From SZUA-37 sp964472525 (GTDB lineage Bacteria; Pseudomonadota; Gammaproteobacteria; UBA6429; Thiohalophilaceae): a stretch of 64,000 bases of DNA. Under the pieces are notes generated by a model. That model had not been told where the DNA came from. It did no database searches and saw only the letters and a list, made by a program, of their open reading frames with translations. Of the stretch, positions 27,840 through 37,001 are shown piece after piece (the stretch's first letter is position 1; the number at the start of each line of letters is the position of its first letter). A program made the position numbers and the translations under genes. The stretch spans positions 1-64,000 of the forward strand of contig CAYYLL010000008.1 in the NCBI GenBank assembly GCA_964472525.1. The letters run 5' to 3'.

Positions 27840-28406
27840 TTATGAAAACGAGAACGTTTCATAACGACTAATTCTTACATCATCTCTCCACCAATTTTTA
27901 TCTAAACCTGCTTTAATTTTAAGATGCTGCAAGAAATCAGTTGTTCGAGGAAGTTGTTCCCAAACCGAAGGTAAAAAGGTTCCTCGATTATAGCCATATT
28001 CAAGAATCAAACCATCGACTTCCGGCCTGATCTGGCTTAATAAATCATCTTCACTTTTAAACTGCATGAATTCAGATTTTCCAAGCACGGATATTTCAAT
28101 ATCAATATTTTCAAATTCATTTTGATGTAATGCAGAAAATCTTGGATCTTTAAATGCAGCTGCAAAAGCATGTTCTGCAACATCGTTAATCAATGGCTGA
28201 AAGGCTTCCAATGCCCCAATACAACCACGCAGTTGTCCATGTTCGTGTAGTGTCACAAAACAAGAAAGTTGTTGCTGTAGATCTTTTGCATAATCATCAC
28301 TATTAACATGCAATACCAAACCAGTTTGTAGCCCATGCAATATAGACTGTTTTGCAATATTAATACACGTTTGCTGACTCTCCTGTGAAAGTTTAATGGA
28401 TAACAT
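27840..28406 (-). CDS. amrA: AmmeMemoRadiSam system protein A (AMMECR1 domain)
   Basis: A 188-residue AMMECR1-domain protein with the near-invariant LRGCIG motif and the downstream AAAFKDPRF and EISVLG segments. Members co-occur with Memo and a radical SAM enzyme in many bacteria and archaea; the pathway product is not established. ATG at 28406 is preferred because AGGG lies ten bases upstream; an ATG at 28415 is too close to it. Either start lies inside the end of the Memo gene, so the two are translationally coupled. Confidence 0.9.
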   Translation of the reverse strand: MLSIKLSQESQQTCINIAKQSILHGLQTGLVLHVNSDDYAKDLQQQLSCFVTLHEHGQLRGCIGALEAFQPLINDVAEHAFAAAFKDPRFSALHQNEFENIDIEISVLGKSEFMQFKSEDDLLSQIRPEVDGLILEYGYNRGTFLPSVWEQLPRTTDFLQHLKIKAGLDKNWWRDDVRISRYETFSFS

Positions 28407-29193
28407 AAGCACCATACCCTACAACACGTTCTTTTGAACCCGATACATCACCAGAATTTCTTAAATCGAGAAGCTCAATGGTATATTGTTTTTGCTCAGC
28501 CACCGTTAACATTCCATTCAAGCCATTACGACCACAGGCATCATCAAAACCAATATGTTCAGGTTCTAAATGTACAATCGCGTCACTGGTTGCACGATCT
28601 CTTTTATTCGCTTCATCGTATTCGTGATAATGACTAAGGTCCGTACTAATAACAATTAAGGTATTTGTATTTTTTCCGTTTTTTAGTAACAGCTTAATAA
28701 CATCAGCAACGTCATGTCTTTCGGCATCACCAACCACTATCGGAACCAAACTAAAATCATCAAGAATTTCTTGTAAAAAAGGAAGTTGCACTTCAAGACT
28801 ATGTTCCTCGTAATGCGCCCGTTCTGAAACACTGACTTGAGGTAATGTTAATACTTTTTTAACCATTTCCAGATCAATTGAAATATTTCCAAACGGTGTA
28901 TTAAATACATCAGATTCAGGTACAGCCAAACCAGTAAAGGCTACACGATGAGACGGCCCAAGTAATACAACACGATTAATCTTATGTTTAAATGGAATAA
29001 TCTGTTTATACGCAGAGGCCGCTACTGCACCAGAATAAACATAACCTGCATGGGGAACAATAATAGCTCGGGGAACTCGTTCTAATGTTTTTACTTTGGA
29101 GCTTTCCAAATATTTCTGAATATCATTATGTAAAATATTTGCATCTCCAGGGTAAAACAGACCGGCAACGGCAGGGAGTCTTATTTTGCTCAT
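28393..29193 (-). CDS. amrB: AmmeMemoRadiSam system protein B (Memo domain)
   Basis: A 266-residue protein of the MEMO1/LigB-like dioxygenase fold. Likely metal ligands are in VPHAGYVYSG, GPSHR and EEHSLEVQLPFLQ, with STDLSHYH and a late Cys (DACGRNGL) also conserved as in eukaryotic MEMO1. Full length. It is the first gene of the minus-strand amrB-amrA pair and is head to head with the radical SAM gene across 124 bases, which must hold both promoters. Confidence 0.93.
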   Translation of the reverse strand: MSKIRLPAVAGLFYPGDANILHNDIQKYLESSKVKTLERVPRAIIVPHAGYVYSGAVAASAYKQIIPFKHKINRVVLLGPSHRVAFTGLAVPESDVFNTPFGNISIDLEMVKKVLTLPQVSVSERAHYEEHSLEVQLPFLQEILDDFSLVPIVVGDAERHDVADVIKLLLKNGKNTNTLIVISTDLSHYHEYDEANKRDRATSDAIVHLEPEHIGFDDACGRNGLNGMLTVAEQKQYTIELLDLRNSGDVSGSKERVVGYGAYVIH

Positions 29194-29317
29194 AGTGCCA
29201 CTCCTTCAATCATTGGATTAAAATCATTCAATTAACTTAATTATATAATAAGGGCATTTTTCACACTTGCAATAGGGATATTGAGCCACCATATTAAATA
29301 TGTAAAGACGGATAGAA

Positions 29318-30406
29318 ATGATGACAGATTATTCAATTGTTGAAACAAAATATTGGCACTTATTGAACGATGGGCGGATACAATGTGATTTATGCCCACG
29401 CGAATGTAAGTTACACGAAGGGCAATCCGGCCTGTGTTTTGTGCGAGCCAACCAGAATAATAAATTGGTATTAACCACCTATGGGCGTTCCAGCGGTTTT
29501 TGTATTGACCCCATTGAAAAGAAACCATTAAACCATTTTTTACCCGGCACCCCGGTTTTCTCTTTTGGCACAGCAGGGTGTAATCTAGCCTGTAAGTTTT
29601 GCCAAAACTGGGACATCAGTAAATCACAAGAAATGAATACTCTGGCAGATGCTGCCAGTCCACAAAAAATTGCAACCACTGCGGCTAAATATGGTTGTCG
29701 CAGTGTTGCTTATACTTATAATGATCCCATTATTTTCCATGAATATGCGATTGATGTTGCCCGAGCCTGCCGTGAGAGCAATATTAAATCTGTTGCTGTC
29801 ACTGCCGGTTATGTTAACCCCGAACCCCGCGCTGAATTTTATCAATGGATGGATGCCGCAAATGTTGACTTAAAAGCCTTTACCGACAGGTTCTATCACA
29901 AAATAACCGGTGGACATCTACAACCGGTATTAGAAACATTACAATATATTAAGCACGAAACCGATTGTTGGTTGGAAACCACCACCTTAATCATTCCCGG
30001 CGAAAACGACTCTGAAAAAGAACTGACTCAAATGTGTGAATGGCTAGTCGAACATTTAGGCCCGGATGTACCCATGCACTTTAGTGCCTTCCATCCTGAT
30101 TTTAAAATGCTATCCACTCCATCAACACCCGCAGCCACATTAACACTAGCTCGAGATATTGCTATAAAAGCCGGTGTACATTATGCCTATGTTGGCAATG
30201 TGCATAATCGTGATGGTGACAGTACTTGGTGCCCGCAATGTGGTGAATTACTGATTGAACGCGACTGGTATGAATTAGGACAGTGGCATTTGGATGCCAA
30301 TGGAAACTGCCAATCTTGCGGTGCAAAAATTGCAGGGGTATTTGAAGCACACCCCGGAAACTGGGGAGCTAAACGGCAACCTGTGCGGTTAGCGAGTTCT
30401 TTTTAA
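29318..30406 (+). CDS. amrS: AmmeMemoRadiSam system radical SAM enzyme
   Basis: A 362-residue radical SAM protein. An N-terminal cysteine cluster (CDLCPRECKLHEGQSGLC) precedes the SAM-cluster motif CNLACKFC at about 88-95. A C-terminal zinc-ribbon-like pair (CPQCGE and CQSCGAKI) closes it. This layout is typical of the AmrS group related to pyruvate-formate-lyase activases. Two adjacent ATG codons could start it. The gene is divergent from amrB-amrA. The strong terminator at 30414 follows its stop. Confidence 0.94.
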   Translation: MMTDYSIVETKYWHLLNDGRIQCDLCPRECKLHEGQSGLCFVRANQNNKLVLTTYGRSSGFCIDPIEKKPLNHFLPGTPVFSFGTAGCNLACKFCQNWDISKSQEMNTLADAASPQKIATTAAKYGCRSVAYTYNDPIIFHEYAIDVARACRESNIKSVAVTAGYVNPEPRAEFYQWMDAANVDLKAFTDRFYHKITGGHLQPVLETLQYIKHETDCWLETTTLIIPGENDSEKELTQMCEWLVEHLGPDVPMHFSAFHPDFKMLSTPSTPAATLTLARDIAIKAGVHYAYVGNVHNRDGDSTWCPQCGELLIERDWYELGQWHLDANGNCQSCGAKIAGVFEAHPGNWGAKRQPVRLASSF

Positions 30407-30413
30407 GTTGATA

Positions 30414-30446
30414 AAAAAACCGACCTGATCATATCAGGTCGGTTTT
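30414..30446. terminator. bidirectional intrinsic terminator
   Basis: An 11-bp perfect stem (ACCGACCTGAT / ATCAGGTCGGT) with a 3-base loop is flanked by an A run on the left and a T run on the right. It serves both amrS and the convergent tailed adenylate kinase. Confidence 0.92.
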
Positions 30447-30467
30447 AATACTACCGCATTACGTTTA

Positions 30468-31655
30468 TTAACGTCTACGCGCTTTCTTTTTAGCCTTTTT
30501 CTTGGTCACTTTCTTTTTGGCTTTTTTCTTAGCAACCTTTTTCTTGGCTTTTTTCTTCGCTACTTTCTTTTTGGCCTTCTTCTTAGCAACTTTTTTCTTG
30601 GTCACTTTCTTTTTGGCTTTCTTCTTAGTGACCTTTTTCTTGGTCACTTTCTTTTTAGCTTTCTTCTTGGTGATTTTTTTCTTGGCCTTTTTCTTCGCTA
30701 CTTTCTTTTTGGCTTTCTTCTTGGTGACTTTTTTCTTGGTCACTTTCTTTTTGGCTTTCTTCTTAGTCACCTTTTTCTTGACTACTTTTTTCTTTGCCGA
30801 TTTTTTCTTGGTTACTGCTTTTTTCTTAGTCGTTTTCTTTTTACTGGTTTTTTTCTTGGCTGTTGTCTTTTTCTTAGCTGCTTTTTTCTTTTTCGTTGCT
30901 TTCTTCTTAACGGCTTTCTCTTTAGCAGGTTTTTCTTCGACTGGTTTTTCTTCAGCTGGCTTTTCTACAACTATTTCAACGGTCGGTTCATCCACGGTTG
31001 TATTCTTTGGAATCGTATCTAAAACACGTTCGATGGATGCGAAAATATCTTTAATTTCACCTGTGCCTTTTACAGTTCGTAATTTACCCTGACCACGGTA
31101 GTAATCGACTAACGGCGCGGTTTTTTCTTCGTATACTTTTAAGCGATTCGCAATGGTTTCTTCATTGTCATCGGCACGATGCAGTAGCTCACCACCACAT
31201 TTATCGCATTGGCCATCAATACGTGGAGGCGACGTATACAAATTGAACATTTGGCCACAAGATGCGCAAGTACGTCGACCGGTTAAACGTTTCATCAGAA
31301 CGTTAAACTCAACATCGATTAATAAGGCCGATTGCAGTGGTTTGCCCATTTCATGCAGCACAAGATCCAAGGCTTCCGCTTGCATAATATTGCGTGGAAA
31401 ACCGTCTAAAATAAAACCATTCTGGGCATCGGTGTGTTCCAGCCGTTCTTCAATCATACCTAATACAATAACATCTGAAACTAACTGGCCTGCATCCATC
31501 GCTGACTTCGCTTTAAGACCCAAGCTGGTGCCTGCGGCGACTGCTTCACGCAGTAGGTCGCCTGTTGAAAGTTGCGGAATATTATATTTTTCTACGAGCA
31601 ATTTGGCTTGTGTCCCCTTGCCGCCGCCCGGCGCTCCGATTAGTACTATTCTCAT
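30468..31655 (-). CDS. adk: adenylate kinase with long histone H1-like Lys/Ala tail
   Basis: A 395-residue fusion. Residues 1-217 are a complete adenylate kinase: P-loop GAPGGGKGT (8-16), STGDLLR, LDGFPR, GRR and a zinc-type LID with Cys130, 133, 150 and 153. An acidic Glu/Pro/Lys linker (about 222-247) leads to about 148 residues made almost only of Lys, Ala, Val and Thr in KKKVTKKKAKKK-type units ending in RRR. The tail resembles bacterial H1-like/AlgP proteins and should bind nucleic acid or polyphosphate. It ends at a normal stop followed by a terminator, so it is not a frameshift artefact. A second, tail-less adk lies at 57996. ppa is divergent next door. Confidence 0.9.
   Translation of the reverse strand: MRIVLIGAPGGGKGTQAKLLVEKYNIPQLSTGDLLREAVAAGTSLGLKAKSAMDAGQLVSDVIVLGMIEERLEHTDAQNGFILDGFPRNIMQAEALDLVLHEMGKPLQSALLIDVEFNVLMKRLTGRRTCASCGQMFNLYTSPPRIDGQCDKCGGELLHRADDNEETIANRLKVYEEKTAPLVDYYRGQGKLRTVKGTGEIKDIFASIERVLDTIPKNTTVDEPTVEIVVEKPAEEKPVEEKPAKEKAVKKKATKKKKAAKKKTTAKKKTSKKKTTKKKAVTKKKSAKKKVVKKKVTKKKAKKKVTKKKVTKKKAKKKVAKKKAKKKITKKKAKKKVTKKKVTKKKAKKKVTKKKVAKKKAKKKVAKKKAKKKVAKKKAKKKVTKKKAKKKARRR
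30471..30914 (-). repeat. low-complexity tandem coding repeat of the adenylate kinase tail
   Basis: Imperfect tandem units of about 15-30 bases encode the KKK(A/V/T)-type tail. Codon variation between units (AAG/AAA, several Thr, Ala and Val codons) shows selection for the protein rather than recent slippage. The antisense frames are long only because of this bias. Confidence 0.85.
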
Positions 31656-31961
31656 TGGTTTTCACTCCATAATGGCTTTTATTTAAGTTTAAACAAACAT
31701 CTGTATACGACAAAATAATTCGCAGTAGAACGAATTAAATTAGTCCTTGTGTTCGCTTAAGTCAATGAGCTATATCAAAAAAAGATAATAAAGAAATACG
31801 CAACTTGACCGATTTAATGACCTAGGGTTGGCTTTTTAGACCTATACGCTCCAACTCCCGATTATTTCAGCTATATTAGCATTTTCTTTTATACTGGGTG
31901 ATGTTAGACTCGCCCGCTTTCGCCCTTGTTGGCATTTGTTAGTATTATTCCGAGGCAAACT
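31656..31961. other. divergent intergenic region
   Basis: About 306 bases between the starts of the tailed adk and ppa. It should carry promoters for both. Only a GAGG ribosome site before ppa is clear; no RNA gene, riboswitch or strong hairpin was recognised. Confidence 0.5.
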
Positions 31962-32510
31962 ATGAATTTAGATCGCGTTAGTTCTGGTAGTCATGTTCCT
32001 GACGAAATTAATGTCATTATTGAGATCCCTTCTCACAGTGATCCTGTCAAATATGAAGTGGACAAAGAAACTGGCGCCATGTTTGTTGACCGTTTTATGA
32101 ATACAGCCATGCATTACCCTTGTAACTACGGCTATATCCCACATACATTGTCAGATGATGGCGATCCTGTTGACGTTTTAGTTCTTACCCCTATTCCTGT
32201 TATCAGTGGTTCGGTGGTTAAATGCCGTTTAATTGGCATGTTAAACATGACCGATGAAGCAGGTGAAGATGCCAAATTGCTGGCTGTTCCCATCACCAAG
32301 CTTTGTAAACTTTACAAAGACGTAAAAAGCCATAAAGACATTCCCCTTATGTTGTTGGAGCAAATTTCTCATTTCTTTGAACATTATAAAGATTTAGAAG
32401 AAGGAAAATGGGTGAAAATTGAAGGTTGGGTGGATGCCGAAGCGGCTAAAACCGAAGTACAAGCTTCGATTGAACGCTTCCAGAACGCACCCCAAAAGCC
32501 TTGTTTCTAA
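31962..32510 (+). CDS. ppa: inorganic pyrophosphatase (family I)
   Basis: Soluble Mg-dependent enzyme that hydrolyses pyrophosphate and pulls biosynthetic reactions forward. The 182-residue protein has the substrate segment KYEVDKETGAMFVDRF, YPCNYGYIP and the metal motif DDGDPVDVLV. ATG at 31962 follows GAGG at good spacing; a longer in-frame start at 31926 is unlikely. The phosphoesterase gene follows 13 bases later. Confidence 0.95.
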   Translation: MNLDRVSSGSHVPDEINVIIEIPSHSDPVKYEVDKETGAMFVDRFMNTAMHYPCNYGYIPHTLSDDGDPVDVLVLTPIPVISGSVVKCRLIGMLNMTDEAGEDAKLLAVPITKLCKLYKDVKSHKDIPLMLLEQISHFFEHYKDLEEGKWVKIEGWVDAEAAKTEVQASIERFQNAPQKPCF

Positions 32511-32523
32511 AAAAATCCATTTT

Positions 32524-33078
32524 ATGAAAATTTGTATTGTATCCGATAGCCATGACAACCGTTTTTTACTTAAAAAAGCCGTTGAGCACGCAATATCACA
32601 GGGTGCAGAAGCCGTATTGCATTGTGGCGACATTGTTGCACCCACAACCTTGCGGATTTTATTACCACTCGGGCTGGATATTCATGTTATTCATGGCAAC
32701 AACACTGGCGATACTTTCAATATGGCGATGTTGGCCTCTAAATCAGATAATCAGTTGCATTATCATGGCCAAGATGCCGGTATTACTTTAGCTGACAAAA
32801 AAATATTTTTAGTCCACTACCCACACTATGCCGCCGCAATGAGTACAACGGGGGACTGGGATCTGGTGTGTTGTGGCCACGACCACTGTGCGAGTGTGCA
32901 ACAAATTAAAACGGTAAAACAAACGCAAACAACCATGATTAACCCCGGAACAGTGGGCGGAGTTGGTGCCGAACCGACTTATGTTATCGGTGATTTAAAC
33001 AGCATGTCCTTTGAAATTATCCATGTGCCGATTGATGACAAACTGGCTTATAACCAACCACACGTTACACCTCACTAG
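32524..33078 (+). CDS. YfcE/MJ0936-family metallophosphoesterase
   Basis: A 184-residue calcineurin-like phosphoesterase. Metal-binding motifs are DSHDN, HCGDI, HGNNTGD, GHDHC and NPGTVGG, matching the small YfcE-like phosphodiesterases. The frame is open upstream into ppa, but ATG at 32524 gives the canonical start MKICIVSDSHDN. Physiological substrate is unknown. It probably shares the ppa transcript. Its last 14 bases overlap the convergent c-di-GMP gene. Confidence 0.9.
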   Translation: MKICIVSDSHDNRFLLKKAVEHAISQGAEAVLHCGDIVAPTTLRILLPLGLDIHVIHGNNTGDTFNMAMLASKSDNQLHYHGQDAGITLADKKIFLVHYPHYAAAMSTTGDWDLVCCGHDHCASVQQIKTVKQTQTTMINPGTVGGVGAEPTYVIGDLNSMSFEIIHVPIDDKLAYNQPHVTPH

Positions 33079-35419
33079 TCACATCAACAATCGGTTCAGG
33101 CTTACCTAGGGCATACCCCTGTGCGTAGTTAATCCCCATTTTACGAATACATTCGAGTATTTCTTCGGATTCAATAAACTCCGCAACCGTTTTCATTCCC
33201 ATAAATTGACCAATTTGATGAATCGACTTTACCAGATTAAAGTCTTTCTCATCAGTTAAAACACTTAAAACAAAGCTACCATCAATTTTTAAATAATCGA
33301 CCGGCAATGTTTTTAAATAGGTAAATGAGCTTAAACCACTACCAAAGTCATCGAGACTGAATTTACAACCGCGTGCGCGTAAGGTTGATATAAATGTTTG
33401 TGCTACTTTAAAATTACTGATCAATGCCGTTTCGGTTATTTCAAAACATATTTTTGAATAGGGTATTTTTGTTTCTTTAAATAACACTAGCACTTCATCT
33501 AAAAAAGTTTTATCGCCTAAAGTCTGCCCGGAAAGATTGATACTACAATGCGAATCTTCTGATAAGTTTGAATTTTTTATCAGGAAAAATGTTTTCTTTA
33601 CCACCCAACGATCAATAACCGGCATTAAATGATATTGTTCAGCAACGGGTAAAAAATTAATAGGAGTAATAATTTCACCCGCTTTATCAATCATTCGAAT
33701 GAGTACTTCGCAATGATGATGTTTATCCAGCCCATCTATATTAACAATCGGTTGTCTAAATAATTTAAAGCGTTCGTCTTCTATCGCACTTTGTAACTGT
33801 TGCAAGCGTGTAATATGCCCATGACGTTCACCCGATAGCGTGTCTTTATCGGAATAAATATATAGATGATTACGCCCATTATTTTTTGCAACATAACATG
33901 CTGACTCTGCTGCACTTAAAACACTGGCAATATCCTGTGTTTTCGACGTTAACATTGCAATACCGACACATACATTTAATTCATAAGGGTTGGCATTCCA
34001 TTCAAAACGCCTCTCGATAAACTTTTTAATAATTTCTTTTGCAGCCTGTTCTACTTTCTTTACACTGACATTTTCAATCAATACTCTAAAATCAGAATGG
34101 TCGATACGAGTGACACAATCTTTTTTACCCACTATTGATTCAAGAATAGTTGAAACTTGAATAAGAATTTCATCTTTTGCATCCAGACCACCACTATCGG
34201 TTAACAATTGTAGTTGGTCTCGGTCTAAACTGATATTTAATACCGCATGTTCGTCTTTACTCTTTTTAGCCGATTCAAATAAACTGGCAATTCTTTTTTC
34301 AAAGCCATATCTGTTTATCAGGCTTGTTAATGGATCGTGAGTTGTCTGGTAAGACAGCTCCTCTTCCATTTGACGCAGTTCGGTTATATCACGTAATACA
34401 AGTACCGCACCTGTTGCTGTTTTATCTCGACTTCTTAAAGGAGAAACCGTTACATCAAAACAGCGTGTGTCACCATTTGAATTTTTTATATATTGTTCAG
34501 AAAAGGTAAGGGTTTGCTGTTGCTTAATACTTTCTTTTACTAAAATATGTAATGGTGGAGAATAATTATCCTTCAACCCGCAGTCAATACAAAAAATACT
34601 TTTTAATTTTTTCTTTTTTAACTCTGCATATGGCTTGCCAATCAACCGTTCTGCTGCCACATTAACAAATTGAATAAGTCCTGATTTACCCGTTGTGATC
34701 ACACCATCCGCTATGGACTCCAGAGTAACCTGAGCACGTTCTTTTTGTTTAAATAAACGTGCCTCCATTCGTTCTCGTTCGGTTACATCCTGTATAAAAG
34801 CATAAACAAACTGTTTACCATCAAAATCAATTACCTTGGCATTCATTTCCAGCATTAAATCTACTGTATTACTGGTATAACTAAAAATATAATGATTTTG
34901 TTTTTGTTTAAGCAATGTATCCCATGCGGCCGAAAATTCTTTATGCTTGGATGGACTCAGTAGCTCACTGAATGTTTTGGGTAAGGAGCCTATTTGAAAA
35001 TTAAAAATATTTCCAAAAGCAGTATTTATTTCGCATAACCGGCCATTCGTATCTGTTAACATGAAAGCATCGTGGGTGGTATTTAAAAAAATCTGATTGC
35101 GTTGCATTTGCTCAGTTAATTGACGTTCAGAATTTAATAAGCGTTTAAACAAAGGTTCAATGGAAATAACTGCGGTTAAAATAAAAACAGATATGATTAG
35201 GGCAACAATTTCAGTCTGTAAGTTTTGAGTAACATGAGGATAAGCTTGTATTGAATAATACAAACTAATACTGCGACGCACGGCCATTAAAAAAATAGCA
35301 CTTGATAAGGTGACCCAAGCCAGCTTACCGCCAATTTCTTTTATTAAACGTAAAGCAAAGTAAACCGATACAAATTGAATGCTCACGGATACCAAAAGTA
35401 CAATAATAACTAACATCAT
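33065..35419 (-). CDS. membrane PAS-PAS-GGDEF(degenerate)-EAL protein
   Basis: A 784-residue inner-membrane c-di-GMP protein. About 100 N-terminal residues form two or three helices, then two PAS domains (about 105-225 and 230-350), a GGDEF-like domain and an EAL domain (about 535-775). The GGDEF signature reads DHSDF, so cyclase activity is lost and it may only bind GTP. The EAL domain reads EVL but keeps EITE, DDFG, LKIDGSF and the late TVAEFIE, so phosphodiesterase activity is likely. The EAL half resembles that of the 151-1872 protein closely (both have PVDYLKIDG and AQGYAL). Confidence 0.9.
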   Translation of the reverse strand: MMLVIIVLLVSVSIQFVSVYFALRLIKEIGGKLAWVTLSSAIFLMAVRRSISLYYSIQAYPHVTQNLQTEIVALIISVFILTAVISIEPLFKRLLNSERQLTEQMQRNQIFLNTTHDAFMLTDTNGRLCEINTAFGNIFNFQIGSLPKTFSELLSPSKHKEFSAAWDTLLKQKQNHYIFSYTSNTVDLMLEMNAKVIDFDGKQFVYAFIQDVTERERMEARLFKQKERAQVTLESIADGVITTGKSGLIQFVNVAAERLIGKPYAELKKKKLKSIFCIDCGLKDNYSPPLHILVKESIKQQQTLTFSEQYIKNSNGDTRCFDVTVSPLRSRDKTATGAVLVLRDITELRQMEEELSYQTTHDPLTSLINRYGFEKRIASLFESAKKSKDEHAVLNISLDRDQLQLLTDSGGLDAKDEILIQVSTILESIVGKKDCVTRIDHSDFRVLIENVSVKKVEQAAKEIIKKFIERRFEWNANPYELNVCVGIAMLTSKTQDIASVLSAAESACYVAKNNGRNHLYIYSDKDTLSGERHGHITRLQQLQSAIEDERFKLFRQPIVNIDGLDKHHHCEVLIRMIDKAGEIITPINFLPVAEQYHLMPVIDRWVVKKTFFLIKNSNLSEDSHCSINLSGQTLGDKTFLDEVLVLFKETKIPYSKICFEITETALISNFKVAQTFISTLRARGCKFSLDDFGSGLSSFTYLKTLPVDYLKIDGSFVLSVLTDEKDFNLVKSIHQIGQFMGMKTVAEFIESEEILECIRKMGINYAQGYALGKPEPIVDVTSEV

Positions 35420-35648
35420 AATCTCTAGTGCAACTTATCGGGGAATAAGTTTCTAAAAGTAATTATCTATCCGTATTTTATACTCTCGATGAATAATCTT
35501 TCACTTCAAGTTTTGATTCCATTCATTTTTTACTAGATGTTAGTTTTAACATAACCTGATAAAAATTAAAGTCTTTTATTCAATATTTAAACTATATTCT
35601 AAAATGATTCTTTTTATTAACCCGCATATCTTCTTTTGGTGCATGTCG

Positions 35649-36152
35649 TTACAATAAATCTTCAATAAACCAAGCTGAAAAAGCATGTCGGCCACTAAGT
35701 TGTGCTTTTTTGTATATCGCAGAAGCTTGTTGGCGTACCGTTTTTTCAAGTGTGTCACGAATAGCCGCAATTTCTTTTAAACTAAAACCTTTGAGTAGCA
35801 ACCAACCTACTTCTTTTTCACTTAAGGTTAAATTCCATTCATCAAATTGTTTGCTAATGACTTCGCTCAATTGTTTACGCGCACTTAATATATAACTATG
35901 CGCTTTACCTTGTTGTTTTTTGGACTGGGCAAGTTCTGTTTTTAAGTGGTGTATTTGTGCAACTTGCTGGCGTTGTTCGTAGAGTATCCAGATAATCAAT
36001 ATAACCGCCAACAAAATCACTAATGCTTCTTTAAATATATGAGAAACAGAAGCTCCTTCCGAAAGATCCGTCAGTAGATCTAGTCCACTGGTTAACCCCA
36101 CTAGCAATAATACGACGATTAATACCGTTTCTTTTGAAAATCGGATAGTCAT
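35649..36152 (-). CDS. membrane-anchored protein with LuxR-like HTH
   Basis: A 167-residue protein with two hydrophobic segments (about 8-26 and 41-58), a short coiled coil (about 60-95) and a C-terminal helix-turn-helix (about 108-165). The HTH follows the LuxR/FixJ pattern: LTLSEKEVGWLLLKGFSLKEIA, then a recognition-helix-like TVRQQASAIYKKAQLSGRH. This predicts a transcription factor acting from the membrane. It is divergent from the cytochrome b gene across about 150 bases, which it may regulate. No receiver domain is present. Confidence 0.8.
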   Translation of the reverse strand: MTIRFSKETVLIVVLLLVGLTSGLDLLTDLSEGASVSHIFKEALVILLAVILIIWILYEQRQQVAQIHHLKTELAQSKKQQGKAHSYILSARKQLSEVISKQFDEWNLTLSEKEVGWLLLKGFSLKEIAAIRDTLEKTVRQQASAIYKKAQLSGRHAFSAWFIEDLL

Positions 36153-36299
36153 TTTAGTTATCTTTTATATAATTTGTTAAATCAATGAGTTACACCATGG
36201 GACATATGTCTATAAAAAACAATCTTGCGTCATTTGCCCGATGAATATAAGTGCTAATCACGCCATCATAACAATATGTAAATACAAATGAGAGAAAAA

Positions 36300-36944
36300 A
36301 TGATGAACAATAAAATATATGTTTGGGATACGTTGGTACGTTTTATTCACTGGACGTTGGTATTGGCCTTTGTTATTGCCTACCTAAGCGGGGATGAAGA
36401 AAGTCTACTGCACGCCTATTCCGGTTATTATATTCTGGGGCTTGTCGCAATACGTATCGTCTGGGGATTTATTGGCTCACGTCATGCCCGCTTTAGTGAT
36501 TTTATTTATTCCCCCGCCGCGGTTATTGATTATTTAAAAGCACTGATTTCATCTAAACACAGTGGCACCAAAATTAAAAAGTTTATAGGCCATAACCCCG
36601 CTGGCGGCTGGATGGTGATAACCTTATTGCTTAGTTTACTGGCGACAGGCTATAGCGGTTTAAAAGTTTATGGGCTTGAAGGTAATGGACCTCTTGCTAT
36701 TAACGCAACAAATATTAACTTACAACAGCACCAAGGACATTTTATTAAAGTTACTGAGATTGAAAATGATGAAGAGGCCGAGGGTGACGATGACAGTGAG
36801 GAATTTTGGGAAGAAATTCATGAATTTCTGGCTAACTTCACTGTTCTGCTTATTGTTTTACATATTAGCGGTGTATTGTTATCCAGTAGAAAACATAAGC
36901 AGAATTTAGTTAAGTCAATGATAACCGGGTTTAAAGAGCACTGA
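36300..36944 (+). CDS. cytochrome b561-type (hydrogenase-like) membrane cytochrome
   Basis: A 214-residue four-helix di-heme b cytochrome of the type that passes electrons between quinones and periplasmic partners. Candidate axial histidines lie in RFIHWTL, LLHAYSGYY and VLHISGVLL, with another conserved His in GHNPAGGW. A very acidic loop (DDDSEEFWEE) separates helices 3 and 4. GAGAG precedes two adjacent ATG codons (36300 and 36303); an earlier ATG at 36288 overlaps that site. No partner c-type cytochrome is adjacent. Confidence 0.85.
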   Translation: MMNNKIYVWDTLVRFIHWTLVLAFVIAYLSGDEESLLHAYSGYYILGLVAIRIVWGFIGSRHARFSDFIYSPAAVIDYLKALISSKHSGTKIKKFIGHNPAGGWMVITLLLSLLATGYSGLKVYGLEGNGPLAINATNINLQQHQGHFIKVTEIENDEEAEGDDDSEEFWEEIHEFLANFTVLLIVLHISGVLLSSRKHKQNLVKSMITGFKEH

Positions 36945-37001
36945 ATCGGTTAGGGGCTACTGATCTTTCGGATGCCAGCCAATACCAACCAAGTACAATA
37001 T

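Noticed and set aside
30471..30914. CRISPR-like tandem repeats
   Set aside because: Units are short, imperfect, have no unique spacers and are in frame inside a kinase gene.
30502..31092. Long plus-strand frame rich in Phe and Leu
   Set aside because: It is the antisense shadow of the Lys-rich tail of the adenylate kinase; the composition follows from complementary AAG/AAA codons.
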